From Lepidostoma basale (taxonomy: Eukaryota; Arthropoda; Insecta; Trichoptera; Lepidostomatidae), in the NCBI GenBank assembly GCA_022606425.2, contig JAHDVF020000872.1:370712-434711 (forward strand): 64,000 nt of DNA, written 5' to 3'. The notes below the pieces were generated by a model. The model was given only the letters and a program-made list of their open reading frames with translations, ran no database searches and had not been told where the DNA came from. This document shows positions 20,952 to 31,575 of this stretch, in pieces. The first letter of the stretch is position 1, and every line of letters starts with the position of its first letter. Made by a program: the position numbers and the translations under genes.

Positions 20952-21668
20952 AGGTAAAAGTGGGATAGATGCCACACTTTTTGAAAATTACGATTTTTCG
21001 ACAAACTTATGAATTAAACTAACTGATACTTATGTGACGTTTAGTTTACCTATTATACAATATTGTGCATGTGTAAAAAGTATACTATTTATTGTATGTT
21101 TTTTGTAAGAAATTATTTTCGAAACCCCTATGAATGAGGATAGATGCCTACTCTATGGGATAGATGCCTCAATGTTATTTTCACTGGTGGGATAGTTGCC
21201 TTATGAAATCAGTCAAAACAATATTTTTAATGTATTATTTTATTTTGTCACAATTATGTCGCAATCATTTTTGGCCCTTAAAACTAACATAATAATTCAG
21301 TTTAGCAATTTAATATCTAATATTTTATACGAAAGTTTTTTTTTCATTTGCAAAAGCTTAGCCCGTCTACATTGATTACAGATATTCCCGTACAAAATGC
21401 AACTCTTGAAGCCATTTCCTGCACATAATACGAGTACATGGTATCCAATCAAGTAGGAAATCGAAATCCAGCAATCGTTCGTGCGTAATCACCTATTTAA
21501 CAAGTTCCTCACTCACACGACCGTCACAACGCGATGCACTGGGCACCCTGGCGGAGAGTAGGGTAGAGCTTTGTTATAAAGTCAAAATCGGTATTGTAAT
21601 AGTTATGCATGTCTCGATATGATAATCGTGGCATCTATCCCCCTGCGGCAACTATCCCACTTTTACCC
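20952..21668. mobile_element. TA-flanked element, 717 bp (longer form)
   Basis: Same TIR as 13856-14141 (AGGTAAAAGTGGGATAGATG at the left; the right end reads CTATCCCACTTTTACCC), flanked by TA at 20950-20951 and 21669-21670. The two ends share long stretches with the 286-bp copy, in opposite orientation. The extra 430 bp hold three further GATAG-T-TGCC-like motifs (21140-21205) and no transposase frame. Confidence 0.82.
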
Positions 21669-21889
21669 TATATTATATTTCTTAGAAATATAAATACTCA
21701 AACGCATTTGCTCTATCTATTTAACAGTCATTTTTATTTATACAAAAATCTTTAAATAGTTCATTGTTTTGGCCAAAACACTGTGATACTTTAACATTAA
21801 AAAATGTTAAATTACAATAAAAAACTTTGTTTTATGTTTTACAATTGTATTTTTATTTTACGCGACAGCTGTTTCGTCAACCTATGTTG

Positions 21890-21925
21890 ACATCATCAGG
21901 TGTTACAATTGTAACACCTGAAGAA
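21890..21925. repeat. Short palindrome in a fold-back-like segment
   Basis: CAGGTGTTACAATTGTAACACCTG is a self-complementary stretch following GACAGCTGTTTCGTCAACC. Probably the centre of a decayed fold-back element. Confidence 0.5.
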
Positions 21926-21934
21926 GCAGAAGAA

Positions 21935-22062
21935 CCTGGAAAGTTGTATGAATGTGTTAGATTCGCTGTGTGAATGTGGAGGAAGCTAGCGAAGTTTGTC
22001 ATGATAGAGTAGTGTGGCAGTACATTCTCAATGCCTACCCCTGCAGGGAAACGGCGTGATTT
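21935..22062 (+). mobile_element. RTX-A LINE 3' end fragment
   Basis: Last ~40 codons: C-x-DSLCECGGS type decay of MTRCMNVEEA, then CCTACCCCTGCAGGGAAACG and GGCGTGA. Confidence 0.7.
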
Positions 22063-22083
22063 TTTGTTGTTGTTATATGTAAT

Positions 22084-22122
22084 AATAATAATATTCTAAT
22101 AACGACAATAATAATAATAATA

Positions 22123-22182
<60 letters not shown>

Positions 22183-22225
22183 ATTATTATTATTATTATT
22201 ATAACAATAATAATAATATTATTAT
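22084..22225. repeat. TTA/AAT microsatellite
   Basis: About 140 bp of ATT trinucleotides interrupted by inverted AAT blocks at both ends. The long Ile-rich open frame on the minus strand here is an artefact of the repeat. Confidence 0.95.
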
Positions 22226-22619
22226 ATTCATAATACTCGTATTTATTGTGACTACTCCGATACAGAGTATCTAGTTGATTTGACATATTTTCTTCGTGAG
22301 AATTATTTCCGTTTGTCGTAAAACTTTTGACATGGAGTAAAAAGCTTTTCAATCACTCCATCATTTTATTTTTCAATTTATCAGAATGAATATCAGTAGA
22401 GACTTTTTGTCAAACAATTTAAAGAAAAAAAATCCAATTTCATCTTTTGTGAACACTCCAAGGAGATATAACATTTTTATAGGCGAGTTAAATCAGACGT
22501 GAAAATTATAGTATTCAAAATAAAATGTAAATATTATTGATTGAATTTGTAAGTAATTAAATTTTTTAGTTAAGTACTCGTTATATTATTATTATTATTT
22601 CAGTGCGGTAATGTAATAA
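22226..22619. other. No recognised feature
   Basis: AT-rich, non-coding. Confidence 0.5.
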
Positions 22620-23165
22620 CAAACCATCACGCCGTTTCTCCGAAGAGGAACGGAGAGACGGTGAACCACCGTACTCCTCTATTCTGAAATACTTCTCATG
22701 ATTTCTCTACATTTATAAAACGTAATCTGTACTTTCATTGATAATTTGGATATGCCATGCTTTCCTTCGTCTTCCACGGCTTCTCTTTCCACTCAAACTG
22801 CTTTTATACAACACTTCAAACATTCTATTCTCATCCATTCGTTCCATATATCCAAACCATTTCCGGGATTGTTATTTAAATTTTACTCATGATGCTATCA
22901 TCTGCATATTACACTTCTTACGTATTTCGTAGTTTGGTATACTACTCGTATTGTATATCGATTTCTCCGTACAATTTCTCATTGATCTCATTCTACAGTA
23001 TTTATCCTGCTTTCATCTTTCTTTTGCCAGCTCCAAGCTACACTTTTATACATAAGGGTTGGTTCAACTGCCATCTTTGCTTCAACGGATATATTTCTAT
23101 TTGCAGTGATGACTTTGAGAGTGCCATTTGTCATTATTATTTTTTTTATCTCAATGTTTTCACAG
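22620..23165 (-). mobile_element. RTX-A LINE, diverged copy
   Basis: Begins AACCATCACGCCGTTTCTCC and ends near the region encoding VYLGS. The Arg/Cys block is partly deleted. Frameshifts throughout. Same subfamily as 10500-11110 (both have GCTTCTCTTTCCACTC). Confidence 0.75.
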
Positions 23166-23299
23166 ATTTTCGCACCTCCTATGGATGAATTTTATTTTTC
23201 GGGAAATTCACTATTGTTTAAATACTCGTATAATCACAATTTATGTGTGATGTTACGGAATACATAAAATATAACTCGTGTATTCAAATTAGAGCATTT

Positions 23300-23365
23300 A
23301 GACGCGGTGTGATGGGTTGCGAACCCCATCGCCACCAATAGGCATCTCCCGCGCACACTTCGATT
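23300..23365 (+). mobile_element. S3 repeat (possible SINE)
   Basis: GACGCGGTGTGATGGGTTGC... through TCTCCCGCGCACACTTCGAT is shared almost base for base with 39628-39700. GGGTTGCGAACCCCATC resembles a pol III B box, but no A box is clear. Confidence 0.45.
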
Positions 23366-23490
23366 TTATTTATCTGGGAAGCATATTAACAAGTGACGGA
23401 AAAATGGAGAAAGATATCTAAAGAAGGGTTGGAGCTGGAAACAAAATAAATGGTGCATACAATGCCATTACTGTTAATAGAAATATATGT
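23366..23490 (+). mobile_element. RTX-A LINE internal fragment
   Basis: Reads DFIYLGSILTSDGKMEKDI, a stop, then RRVGAGNKINGAYNA, the region between YADD and MAVHNG. Confidence 0.7.
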
Positions 23491-23574
23491 ACAATGGCTT
23501 TATTAATAAAATTACATTCGTTTTAATACAATTCCTCATCTGGAAGCTAACTAAATAACTAATTAAATGCGAAC

Positions 23575-23790
23575 CTAAAGCTCCATCGCAGCAAAACCCT
23601 TAGAGATCGGATCAGAAATGAGACAATAAGGTCTGTCTGTGGTGTTGAGGACATAGAAATATGGGGAAGAAGCAGAAGGCGCTTTTGGAAGGAACCACGT
23701 GGACCGCAAGGAGAATACACGAATTGCAAAAATTGTTAAAGAAGAAAATCCAAGCAGCAAGAGACTTCCACGAAGGCAGCAAAAAAGATC
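23575..23790 (+). mobile_element. Family C2 LINE fragment
   Basis: A plus-strand frame reads KTLRDRIRNETIRSVCGVED and GRSRRRFWKE, matching 10075-10300. The minus-strand open frames here (23575-23857) are shadows. Confidence 0.65.
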
Positions 23791-23877
23791 CAGTGAGTGT
23801 ATTACTTTGAAACAATGTATTTATTGTGTTTTTGAACAATGATGTTAAACTGCACATAAAATAATTAATACATATGA

Positions 23878-24240
23878 AAACGTCGATTTTTCCAGCTTCG
23901 AATGTGGCCGCCTTTAGTAATGATTAATTTGGTTATATTATGTTTCCCTCGGCCTTTCCCATTTCCTTTTTTTATTCACACTGCTTGTATATAACATTTA
24001 AAGAATTCTTCCCTCATTCATTTGATTCACAAGTCCAAACCATCTAAGTGATCTTTTTTTAATTTTACTAAGCATGCAATCATCTGTCATACTACGTATT
24101 TCGTCTTGTATTCTGTCACTCTTCTCAGTGATTTCATTTCTACGGCATTTATCCTTCTTTTGTCAGTTCCGAGCTACAATTTCGTACATTCCCCTTGGCA
24201 TTAGAACTCAATAATGAACTGTTATCTTTGCTTGCAATTA
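23878..24240 (-). mobile_element. RTX-A LINE, diverged copy
   Basis: Starts at AACGTCGATTTTTCCAGCTT (Arg/Cys block reversed) and runs to CTACAATTTCGTACATTCCC. Lacks the terminal ~100 bp and tail. An FB-1-like AATACATATGAAAACGTC lies at its left edge. Confidence 0.7.
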
Positions 24241-24344
24241 CAATATATTAACACATATTGTAATTGCAATCAAATATAGCTGTTGAATTGAATTGCAATT
24301 ACAATATTTATTAAGTGGATTGAACAGAGTTATATGTTTTTTTA

Positions 24345-24465
24345 ACACAACGCCTGTCGAAGGCATTATCAAATTGATAATGCCCCAGACAGGCGAAATC
24401 TGTCGTTTACATAAATTCCAATAAAATTTCAAAAAACTAACGCTTTTATTCGTTTTAATTTTAAA
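24345..24465. repeat. FB-1 fold-back, short copy
   Basis: Centre GGCATTATCAAATTGATAATGCC is self-complementary. The right arm has AGACAGGCGAAATCTGTC and ATAAAATTTCAAAAAACTAAC. Confidence 0.75.
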
Positions 24466-25499
24466 TAAAGAGTTTAACATCATTAAAAAAAAACTTCTGT
24501 ACCCGAATTCAGAATATCGTGGAATATATTTGAATGTGTGTGAGTTTAACCGCGTTTGCTGCCAGCTGTTGAAACTCACGTTTAAAAATACTTTGGAATA
24601 CACTTTGAAGAATCTTTTACAAAAAAGTTCAATAGGTTTTGTTACGCGATAACATCAAATAATCTACAAAACGTTGTTAACCCTCCCTTCCCTATGATGG
24701 GTATCTTCTACACGTTGCTTGTAAAAACCATCAATATCTCTATAAATATAATAAATACAAGGTTAAGATTTTAGGTATTCCTCCATGATATATTTACGCA
24801 TTGATTTAAAAATAATATTAATAATAATCAGAATTTATCGGGTACATAGGAGGTATTTTGTGAAAATCGAAAACAAAGTCGCGCATGAACAGCGCTTTCA
24901 GTGCGCCACACTATATTCGCATCTCACTCTTGCATATGTTCTAGCTCAATGTTCTCACTCTCGCCGTCCCGCCGCGCCGGCAGTGGCTGCAGTCGCTTTC
25001 GGGCTTGCAACCAGAGTGGACCTATGCCCGTTCTGTGAGCGTTGCCAGATGTTTTTCAATCTTTTTAGCAATTAAATCTCAATCATTATAATTTTTGACT
25101 TCAATTATAATTATATAAGGGGATTAGCTATGAATGTTCCTATTTTTCCGATTTAAAATCGCTAATTTTTTAACGCGTACTGACTACCCTACACCAGAAC
25201 GCACGTTTTTATTTTAGCACCATAAGGAAAAGGTTAAAAAACAAAGTTTAAATTAAATATTGGTTTTCGAATTTCCTCTTTTGGACTCGAGCGTACTCGT
25301 ATATAATTTATGTATTGTTATTGTATATAATAATAAACGTATTGTTTAATGGTTTTACTTGATAAATAGTAGTTACAAATTTGTTTCGCCTTGCAAGGGC
25401 CTTGAAAATTCAAACTGAACCTAGTCGCCAAACAATGTGTCCTTATATTGATTTAAAAAACTTCAGCGTGGGGGAAAGAATTAATATAATCTAAATCGA
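24466..25499. other. No gene recognised; contains a GC-rich island
   Basis: Mostly AT-rich, but 24870-25040 is strikingly GC-rich with CpGs (CCGCCGCGCCGGCAGTGG near 24968). The plus frame 24785-25075 across it contains CPFCERC and no family motif. It could be the edge of a host promoter or exon, or an unrecognised element. Nothing here decides between them. Confidence 0.35.
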
Positions 25500-25692
25500 T
25501 GGGGGCATTACACTAAACAACTTTGAGATTTTTCCAAGAACTGATTAGTTATTTGAATTCATATAATGACGAATTTATATAATGCTTGTTGATGGGGCCC
25601 TTACACTTGAAATTTTTTCAAGAATTAATTAGTTATTTGAATATATTATGCTAGTTGATGGGGCCAGTACAGTAAACAACTGATGTAATGTG
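25500..25692. repeat. Two-copy tandem repeat, ~95-bp unit
   Basis: The block GATGGGGGCATTACACT ... CAAGAACTGATTAGTTATTTGAA is repeated as GATGGGGCCCTTACACT ... CAAGAATTAATTAGTTATTTGAA, with a third partial start at 25656 (GATGGGGCCAGTACAGTAAA). Confidence 0.8.
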
Positions 25693-26605
25693 TTTATCTT
25701 AAGTAAAGCTAAAACATTTTCTCGTTTTACATAAAACAGCACGAGAGTTCACGAGTAATATCTTTGAAGCATATTTTCGGCATGTTTATTTTATTTAAAT
25801 TTGTTAAGAGTTTTAAAATTTACAAGATACATAAAGAACATAGAAGTATTCAGTTAGAAATGAGACTCTGCTGTATAACCGTTCGTCTAGGGACCATTTA
25901 AATACCGCTATTCATCTGATCCGTACTGAGATTATAGTTTACATATTTTGTCTCTTTATTATGCTCTGAAATGTGTTTCTTGTTTCACACAAAAAACATT
26001 AAATCGGATAGGCCATTAATGTCCAGAAAGCTGGTCTTGGACCAAGCCCCAGTTTGTTTTTTTGTTTGTTTATTTACGAGTACTCCACCATTATATGTGA
26101 TATCCAGTTCTCAATTAATTTAGTCGATGGCGCATCACGAATGCGGCGTATGTTGAAGCGAGCACAATACTTAAGCCGCGCGGTCATGGGTAGAAAGCCA
26201 TTGGTAAGGTACGCCTAATAGCGTAAGCAAACTGCTCTCCTGTCCAACGCTCCATAGTGACTGACAAATCCGCAACGCTCACGATACCTAAACGCCCCCC
26301 ACGTCCTCCCCTTATCGAACATTATTTAAATTCAAAATCGGATATCTGGACACCTTGTATAAACGGTATCCGTGCCTTAATATATACATTTCAGATGGTT
26401 TATGTAAACTTTCTGAAATCTGTTTAATAGTTTCATATGTCTATTTGCTTCATTAAGTAACATTTAAGGACTATTTAATTGATTCAACATAAACGATTTT
26501 CTTTTCGAAATACTTTTAAAAATGTAATGTCTATTAGACTTAACATAGCTTATTTCAAATAAAAATTATGAATTTGTGTCCATACGCGTTTTATGATTAT
26601 AATAT
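25693..26605. other. No recognised feature
   Basis: AT-rich with a GC-richer stretch at 26120-26320 (CTAAACGCCCCCCACGTCCT near 26288). Fragment TAATGTCCAGAAAGCT at 26018 resembles the L2-like 3' region. No coding evidence. Confidence 0.4.
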
Positions 26606-26866
26606 TATTCACTATGTTAACGATGTAAATAAAACTAGAAATAGAGAAAGAAGTAAATAAACGTGGCACGATCAAATTAATATAATATTGAATGTCGGCC
26701 ACGTGATGAGTCGGAGAAATGACACGATGGATGAATGTTGAGGAAGCGAGATAAATATGTCTGGAAAGGAAAATTGGGCAGTCCAGTCTTTCTGCCTACC
26801 CCTTCGGGGAGACGCCGTGATAGTTTGTTAGTTAGCTAGCTTTTTTATATTATTCACTCCTTAAAA
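26606..26866 (+). mobile_element. RTX-A 3' end, duplicated copy 1
   Basis: KVYVNDVNKTR-like start, then the RPRKTW region (mutated), VGHVMSRRN, MNVEEAR and the TTAG-type end GATAGTTTGTTAGTTAGCTAGC. Its 3' flank, TTTTTTATATTATTCACTCC to 26866, is repeated exactly after copy 2. Confidence 0.8.
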
Positions 26867-26867
26867 T

Positions 26868-27474
26868 AGTTTGATGGATCATTAAGATGGTTTGGACAAA
26901 TGGAAAGAATGAATAAAAATGTTTTGTGTTAACGATGTAAATGGAACTAGAATAATAATAATATGCTAACTTTTAAAGCGCCGTTTTTGTGATGTAATCA
27001 CCTCAAGGGCGCATTAAAACGTGTTTTAAATCTAAAAATCTAAATGTGACCGCTTAAAAAGCGATCGGTTTAAAAGTATAGTTGAACAAAGTATAAATGT
27101 TTAACTTGGGTATGAAATATGAAAAAGATAGGTTTTCAATTTAGATCTGAAATCTGTCGGATCATTTATGCATCTGAGGTGTGAAGGGAGATTGTTCCAA
27201 GCTGATGGACCGGCTACCGCGAACGCTCGATCCCCGAAATTTGACTAGGGCAACGCTTCTTAGAAATAGAGGAAGACCGAGGCAAACGTCACACATCAAA
27301 TAAATCAATTATTGAATGTCAGCCACGTGATGAGTCGGAGAAATCTGGATGGATGAATGTTGAGGTAGCGAGATAAATATGTATGGAAAGGAAAACATGG
27401 CAGTCCAATCTTTCTGCCTTCCGTGATAGTTTGTTAGTTAGCTAGCTTTTTTATATTATTCACTCCTTAAAATA
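26868..27474 (+). mobile_element. RTX-A 3' end, duplicated copy 2 carrying an L2-like insertion
   Basis: Copy 2 starts GATGGATCATTAAGATGGTT (26872), is interrupted at 26950-27262 by an L2-like element, and resumes AGAAATAGAGGAAGACCGAG. It ends with the same GATAGTTTGTTAGTTAGCTAGC plus the same flank as copy 1. Sharing of private changes and of 3' flanking DNA shows a tandem duplication rather than two insertions. Confidence 0.82.
26950..27262 (-). mobile_element. L2-like LINE 3' end inserted in RTX-A copy 2
   Basis: Plus-strand left end is AAT repeats (the minus-strand tail), then the hairpin AGCGCCG...AAGGGCGC (26977-27012). Further in is the GATCCCCGAAATTTGACTAG block shared with 56070. 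TAGAA flanks both sides, a short target duplication. Confidence 0.78.
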
Positions 27475-28005
27475 CAAGGCTATTTGAATAAAGTTAAGCT
27501 AGGAAAAATAACCCTAAATTAGTGTGGAGATCAAAGTAAAAGGTACAGATATGAAAATAACCAAAATGAATAGCTTGTGAGAATACAGGGTATATCTAAA
27601 GCCTCTTTGTCACTAGGTCGCCACGACCACTGTTGTACATAATACATATTGTGCCTTCAGTAACAATAAATGTAACTTCAATATGTATTATTCCATATTC
27701 ATTTCAGAACGGATTTGTGCTCGGTAGTATTACGGATATTATTTTCTCATTTCTGTACTATTTGTTTGACTTCTTTTTAGCTTTCCGGTAGAGTTAACCG
27801 CTGAGATAAACAATAGGTATACAAATACTCGGCAGATATATTCAATATTGCAAGTAGTGGGTTAGAATTTTGCTTGTAACAATAATTTCAATAAAAATGT
27901 TTTTTTCATTTTTTACAACCCTTTAAAAAAAATTAAAACTAAATTAACAAAAACATTTTTCGGACACAGAAGCCCTTCATCGGGGTAGTTAATTATAAAA
28001 CTAAC
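27475..28005. other. No recognised feature
   Basis: AT-rich unique-looking DNA. CGGACACAGAAGCCCTTCAT near 27961 looks like a fold-back arm end, with no partner found. Confidence 0.45.
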
Positions 28006-28655
28006 TAATTAACCATCACGCCGTCTCCCGGAATGGGTTAGGCAGAAAGAATGGACTGCCACACTTTTCTTTCCTGACATATTTCTCTCGCTTCCTCAAT
28101 ATTCATACATCGTGTCATGCACGCGCGTCGATTTCTCTGACTCCTTACATGGTCGACATTCAATATTTGATTTATTTGATCGTGCCACGTTTTCCTCGGT
28201 CTTCCTCTATTTCTGGTTCCATTTACATCATTAACGTATAATTTTTTTACCATTCTTTCTTCATTTATTCTTTCCATATATCCAAACCATCTTAATGATC
28301 CTTTCATTATTTTGTTCATGACACCATCATTCGCACCGCATTCATTTCTTTTATTTTCATTCGACACTCTATCATAAACAGAGTATCCACACATTCGTCT
28401 AAGTGATCTCATTTCGATACTGCATTTATTCTACTTTCATCCTTCTTTTGCCAGTTCCATGCTTCGCTTCCATACATAAGGGTCGGTAGAAGAACACCAT
28501 TGTGCACTGCCATTCTAGCTTTTTTGGATAGGTTATTGTTTGCGATGACAACTACTTTAAATGCACCATTCACTTTGTTGCCTACCCCAACCCTTCTTTC
28601 AATATCCCTATCCAGTCGCCCATCTCTTGTAAACATACTACCTAAATACACGAAC
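28006..28655 (-). mobile_element. RTX-A LINE, long 3' copy
   Basis: Two minus frames, 28651-28409 and 28412-28038, joined by one frameshift at about 28410. Reads VYLGSMFTRDGRLDRDIERR, VIANNNLSKKARMAVHNGVL, YGSEAWNWQKKDESRINAV, then RSLRRMCGYSVYDRVSNEN, LRWFGYMERINEERMVKKLY, RPRKTWHDQINQILNVDHVR and MTRCMNIEEAREICQ. It begins with CTAACTAATTAACCATCACG on the plus strand. Confidence 0.9.
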
Positions 28656-28664
28656 GAATGTAGG

Positions 28665-29075
28665 ATAATGTCGTAAAAATGAGATCATTGAAAAGAATGT
28701 GCAGGGACATGATATTATATGTGATAGAATACCGAACGACGAAATAGGTAAGAAATGAAATGCAGATAATTGGATCACAAGTAAAATTAAAAAGGATCTC
28801 TAAGATGGTTTGGACATATGGAACAACTGGTCGAGAGATGAACGGTTGAAATGTTGTAAGCAAGCAATGTGATTGGAAAAAGAATCAGTGGAAGAACGAG
28901 GAAGGCATGGCTTGACCAAATTAACAAAATAATAAAAGGCGGTCACATTCAAAGTCAGAAAAATCGACCAGCGTGCATGTTACGATGTGTGCATGTAGAG
29001 GATGCTCGAGAGCTGTGTGGCGGTTCATCTTCTCTGCCTATCCCTACAGAGAAACGACTTGATGGTTAGTTAGTT
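28665..29075 (+). mobile_element. RTX-A LINE, diverged 3' copy
   Basis: MRSLKRMCRDMILYVIEYRT, LRWFGHMEQL, then the frame 28869-29069 (SGRTRKAWLDQINKIIKGGH, KNRPACMLRCVHVEDARELC), ending GATGGTTAGTTAGTTA. It lies head to head with 28006-28655, and the truncated 5' ends are about 10 bp apart. Confidence 0.85.
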
Positions 29076-29079
29076 ATTT

Positions 29080-29385
29080 TAATTTTTGGCATTCGTGGCA
29101 AGAGCTATGACTGTCACACTGAAGGGCCCGGGTTAAAATTCTCGGCGATGGCAGTATGATTCTCACACTGTATTTGGTCTGATGTAGAATTCACATGATA
29201 ATGAAATGGCGATAGATTAGCTTTCTGTCACATATCAGGATAATCAATATGATAGCTAAAACCAATTGTAATATAATAGCTAAAACCAATTTAATAACCA
29301 ATTGTAATATAATAGCTTAAACCAATTGTAATATACAGTAATTGGATTTAAACGACCTGTTGTATTAAAAATAAACACGCACACT
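29080..29385 (+). mobile_element. S1 tRNA-derived SINE with internal tandem repeat
   Basis: Decayed tRNA-like head (TTCGTGGCAAGAGCT, CCCGGGTTAAAATTC as B box) followed by the S1 body (GTAGAATTCACATGATAATG). The unit ATAGCTAAAACCAATTGTAA is repeated three times (29250-29335). Ends ACGACCTGTTGTATTAAAAA. Confidence 0.78.
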
Positions 29386-29587
29386 GTAGAGACAAATAAT
29401 GTATGGTATTTCAATTCAATATTTGATTGATTTTACACTGACACCGATTCTGATTACTGGAACTCCCCAAAAGAGTCAACCTAATTTCTGTATAAAATTT
29501 GTTTTTTACAGCAATTATATTGATTCTACATAATTGCTAAAAATATCATTAGTGGTCATCGCAAACAGAACCCAATTCAAAAGCATA

Positions 29588-29910
29588 AATGGCAGTGCAC
29601 ACTGGTTTTCTTGTACCCACCCTTATCTATGGAAAATAAAGGATGGAACTGCCAAAAGAACTATGAAAATAGAATAAACGCAATAGAAATGAGATCTCTC
29701 GGAAAAAACGGAATTGAAAGCAGTGCGCATGATAGTATTATAAAGAAAAAAAATGAGATGATCATTAAGATGGAAAGGAATGAATGAAGAAATAATGGTA
29801 AAAAGTATATTGTATATGTTGATGATGTAAACGGAACTACAATAGAAATAGAGAAAGACCTAGGAAAAAGTGGTATGATCTAATTGATCAAATATTGAAT
29901 GTCGGGGATA
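29588..29910 (+). mobile_element. RTX-A LINE, heavily mutated
   Basis: GGCAGTGCACACTGGTTTTC, then a decayed KDESRINAVEMRSL and KSIVYVDDVNGT, ending near CAAATATTGAATGTCGG. Confidence 0.75.
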
Positions 29911-29934
29911 TTTTTATAGGGTGTTGGTATGATA

Positions 29935-30600
29935 TATTTATTAAAGGGTGTTGGTTCCTGATAGATATCTCCGACAGCGCCAGCATATATCGTTTTACCT
30001 ACCGGCCGCCAGAACTAATCTGCCCTTGGTGACACTGGTGGGAAGAGCTATCTGTCTGTTGAACACGAACTCTTTGGAGATCGACATCTTTCATTTTAGT
30101 GGAAGTACGCTCAAAAGATACGATCTAATCTCCCCAAACAGTGTGTCAAATGCCGTTCTCTGGACCAAGTCGCTAGACGCAAATGGCAGCGGATCGGTTA
30201 CACTCTGAGACGGAACCCAGCCTGCATCGCTCAGGGCGCACTAGACTGGTCCCCTATGGGGGGAAAGAGGAAGCGAGGCAGACCTAGAGCCACCTGGAGA
30301 AGAGCCCTGCAGGACGAGGTTAAAGCAGCAGGCCTCGTTTGGGATAATTTTAGTTAATGTGGAGAAGATTCTTTGGGGCCATATGCTCCATGGAGGTGTG
30401 ACAGGACAAAAAAAATAAGAAGAAGAGACGCTCAAAAGAGGAATATTCTTGATTTTAGAGACTATCGTATTTTCCTAAAGTCCAGTTACGCGTTTCTGAT
30501 GATTTTACTGTTCTCAAATAGATGCCTTAAACTATAAATATGTTTGTAATGTCTTTTGAGAAAAATATACTGATTTGATTTGATTTGATTTGACCTACGA
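29935..30600 (+). mobile_element. CR1/Daphne LINE 3' end, interrupted
   Basis: The frame from 29948 reads VPDRYLRQRQHISFYLPAAR, LVTLVGRAICLLN and LEIDIFHFSGSTLKR. It is interrupted at 30119 by a BovB-like copy and resumes at 30440 (RNILDFRDY). The 3' part has CAAATAGATGCCTTAAACTA and the tail CTGATTTGATTTGATTTGATTTG at 30570-30592. Confidence 0.88.
30119..30427 (+). mobile_element. BovB-like LINE 3' end inserted in the CR1-type copy
   Basis: Reads VSNAVLWTK, RRKWQRIGYTLRRNPACIAQ, GALDWSPMGGKRKRGRPRAT and WRRALQDEVKAAGL before decaying, matching the minus-strand copy at 35681-36500. It ends in AAGAAGAAG. A 12-bp target duplication ACGCTCAAAAGA lies at 30107-30118 and 30428-30439. Confidence 0.9.
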
Positions 30601-30604
30601 AACA

Positions 30605-30790
30605 AACATACTATGACCAAATAAATCAAAGTCAGGAGACCCATATTAGAAACTCGCGTAGCATGACGGGCGTGTATGACTCGCCGTATGAAAGTCTCAC
30701 AAGTTAGAGAGGTGTGTCAGGATAGAGTTATGTGACGGTCCATTCTCTCTACCAACTTTTTCGAGGAATGAAGTGATGGTTTGTTCTTGT
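30605..30790 (+). mobile_element. RTX-A LINE 3' fragment
   Basis: ACCAAATAAATCAAAGTCAG, then TRRMTGVYDSPYESLTS-type decay of the Arg/Cys block and GTGATGGTTTGTTCTTG. Confidence 0.7.
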
Positions 30791-31089
30791 TACATCATAC
30801 TTTAGAAGGGCAATAAGGTAGAAAAAAATAGAGTTATATAAAGAGAGACAAAATTTTCAAAACAGTCTGTTTCTATATCTTTTTGTTTGTTATATATTTC
30901 TTAGAAAAAGGGCTCAGTGGACAATCACAATGTTGTATTTTTAAGCAGATACTTAAATATCTAATCAAAGATTTGACACGAAAACAACTACAGTAGTCTT
31001 TTCCGGGAAAAGATTCTTTCTGAATATTGTTAACTAGCTTATCACAGTCAAATTATGTGAATATTCAAATACCATAACAGTTTTTTTCA
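30791..31089. other. No recognised feature
   Basis: AT-rich, non-coding. Confidence 0.5.
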
Positions 31090-31575
31090 AATACCAGACG
31101 TTCAATATTTGATTTTTCTGATCGTGCGACGTTTTCCTCGGTCTTCCTCTATTTCTAGTTCCATGTACATCGTTATCATATACATTCTTTACCATTCTTT
31201 CTTCATTCATTCTTACCACGTGTCAAGCCTAAATATAACATAATCCTTTCAATATTTTGTTCATAACATATGTTCATAACATATCACCGCATTCACTTTT
31301 TATATTTTCATTCGACACTCTATCATACACAAATTTTCCACACATTCGATGATGATCACGAGATATTTCATTTCTACTGCATTTATTCTACTTTCATCCT
31401 TGTTTTGGCAGTTCCATGCCTCGCTTACATACTCAACGGTCGGTATAAGAACACCATTGTGCACTACAATTTAAATTATTTTGGATAGATTATTCTTTGC
31501 GATGAAAAATTTAAGGGCACAATTCACTTTGCTGCCTGCCCCAACCCTTCTTTTAATATCCCTCTCCTCTCGCCC
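31090..31575 (-). mobile_element. RTX-A LINE, lacking its terminal 100 bp
   Basis: From GACGTTCAATATTTGATTTT (VGHVR region reversed) to CCTCTCCTCTCGCCCATCTG (the DGR/ERDIERR region). Frameshifted. The left end is replaced by other DNA. An FB-1 element abuts the right end. Confidence 0.8.

Noticed and set aside
22035..22352. 105-codon Ile-rich minus frame
   Set aside because: It is the translation of an ATT microsatellite.
23575..23857. Minus-strand frames as host exons
   Set aside because: The plus strand of the same stretch encodes C2 LINE motifs; the minus frames are shadows.
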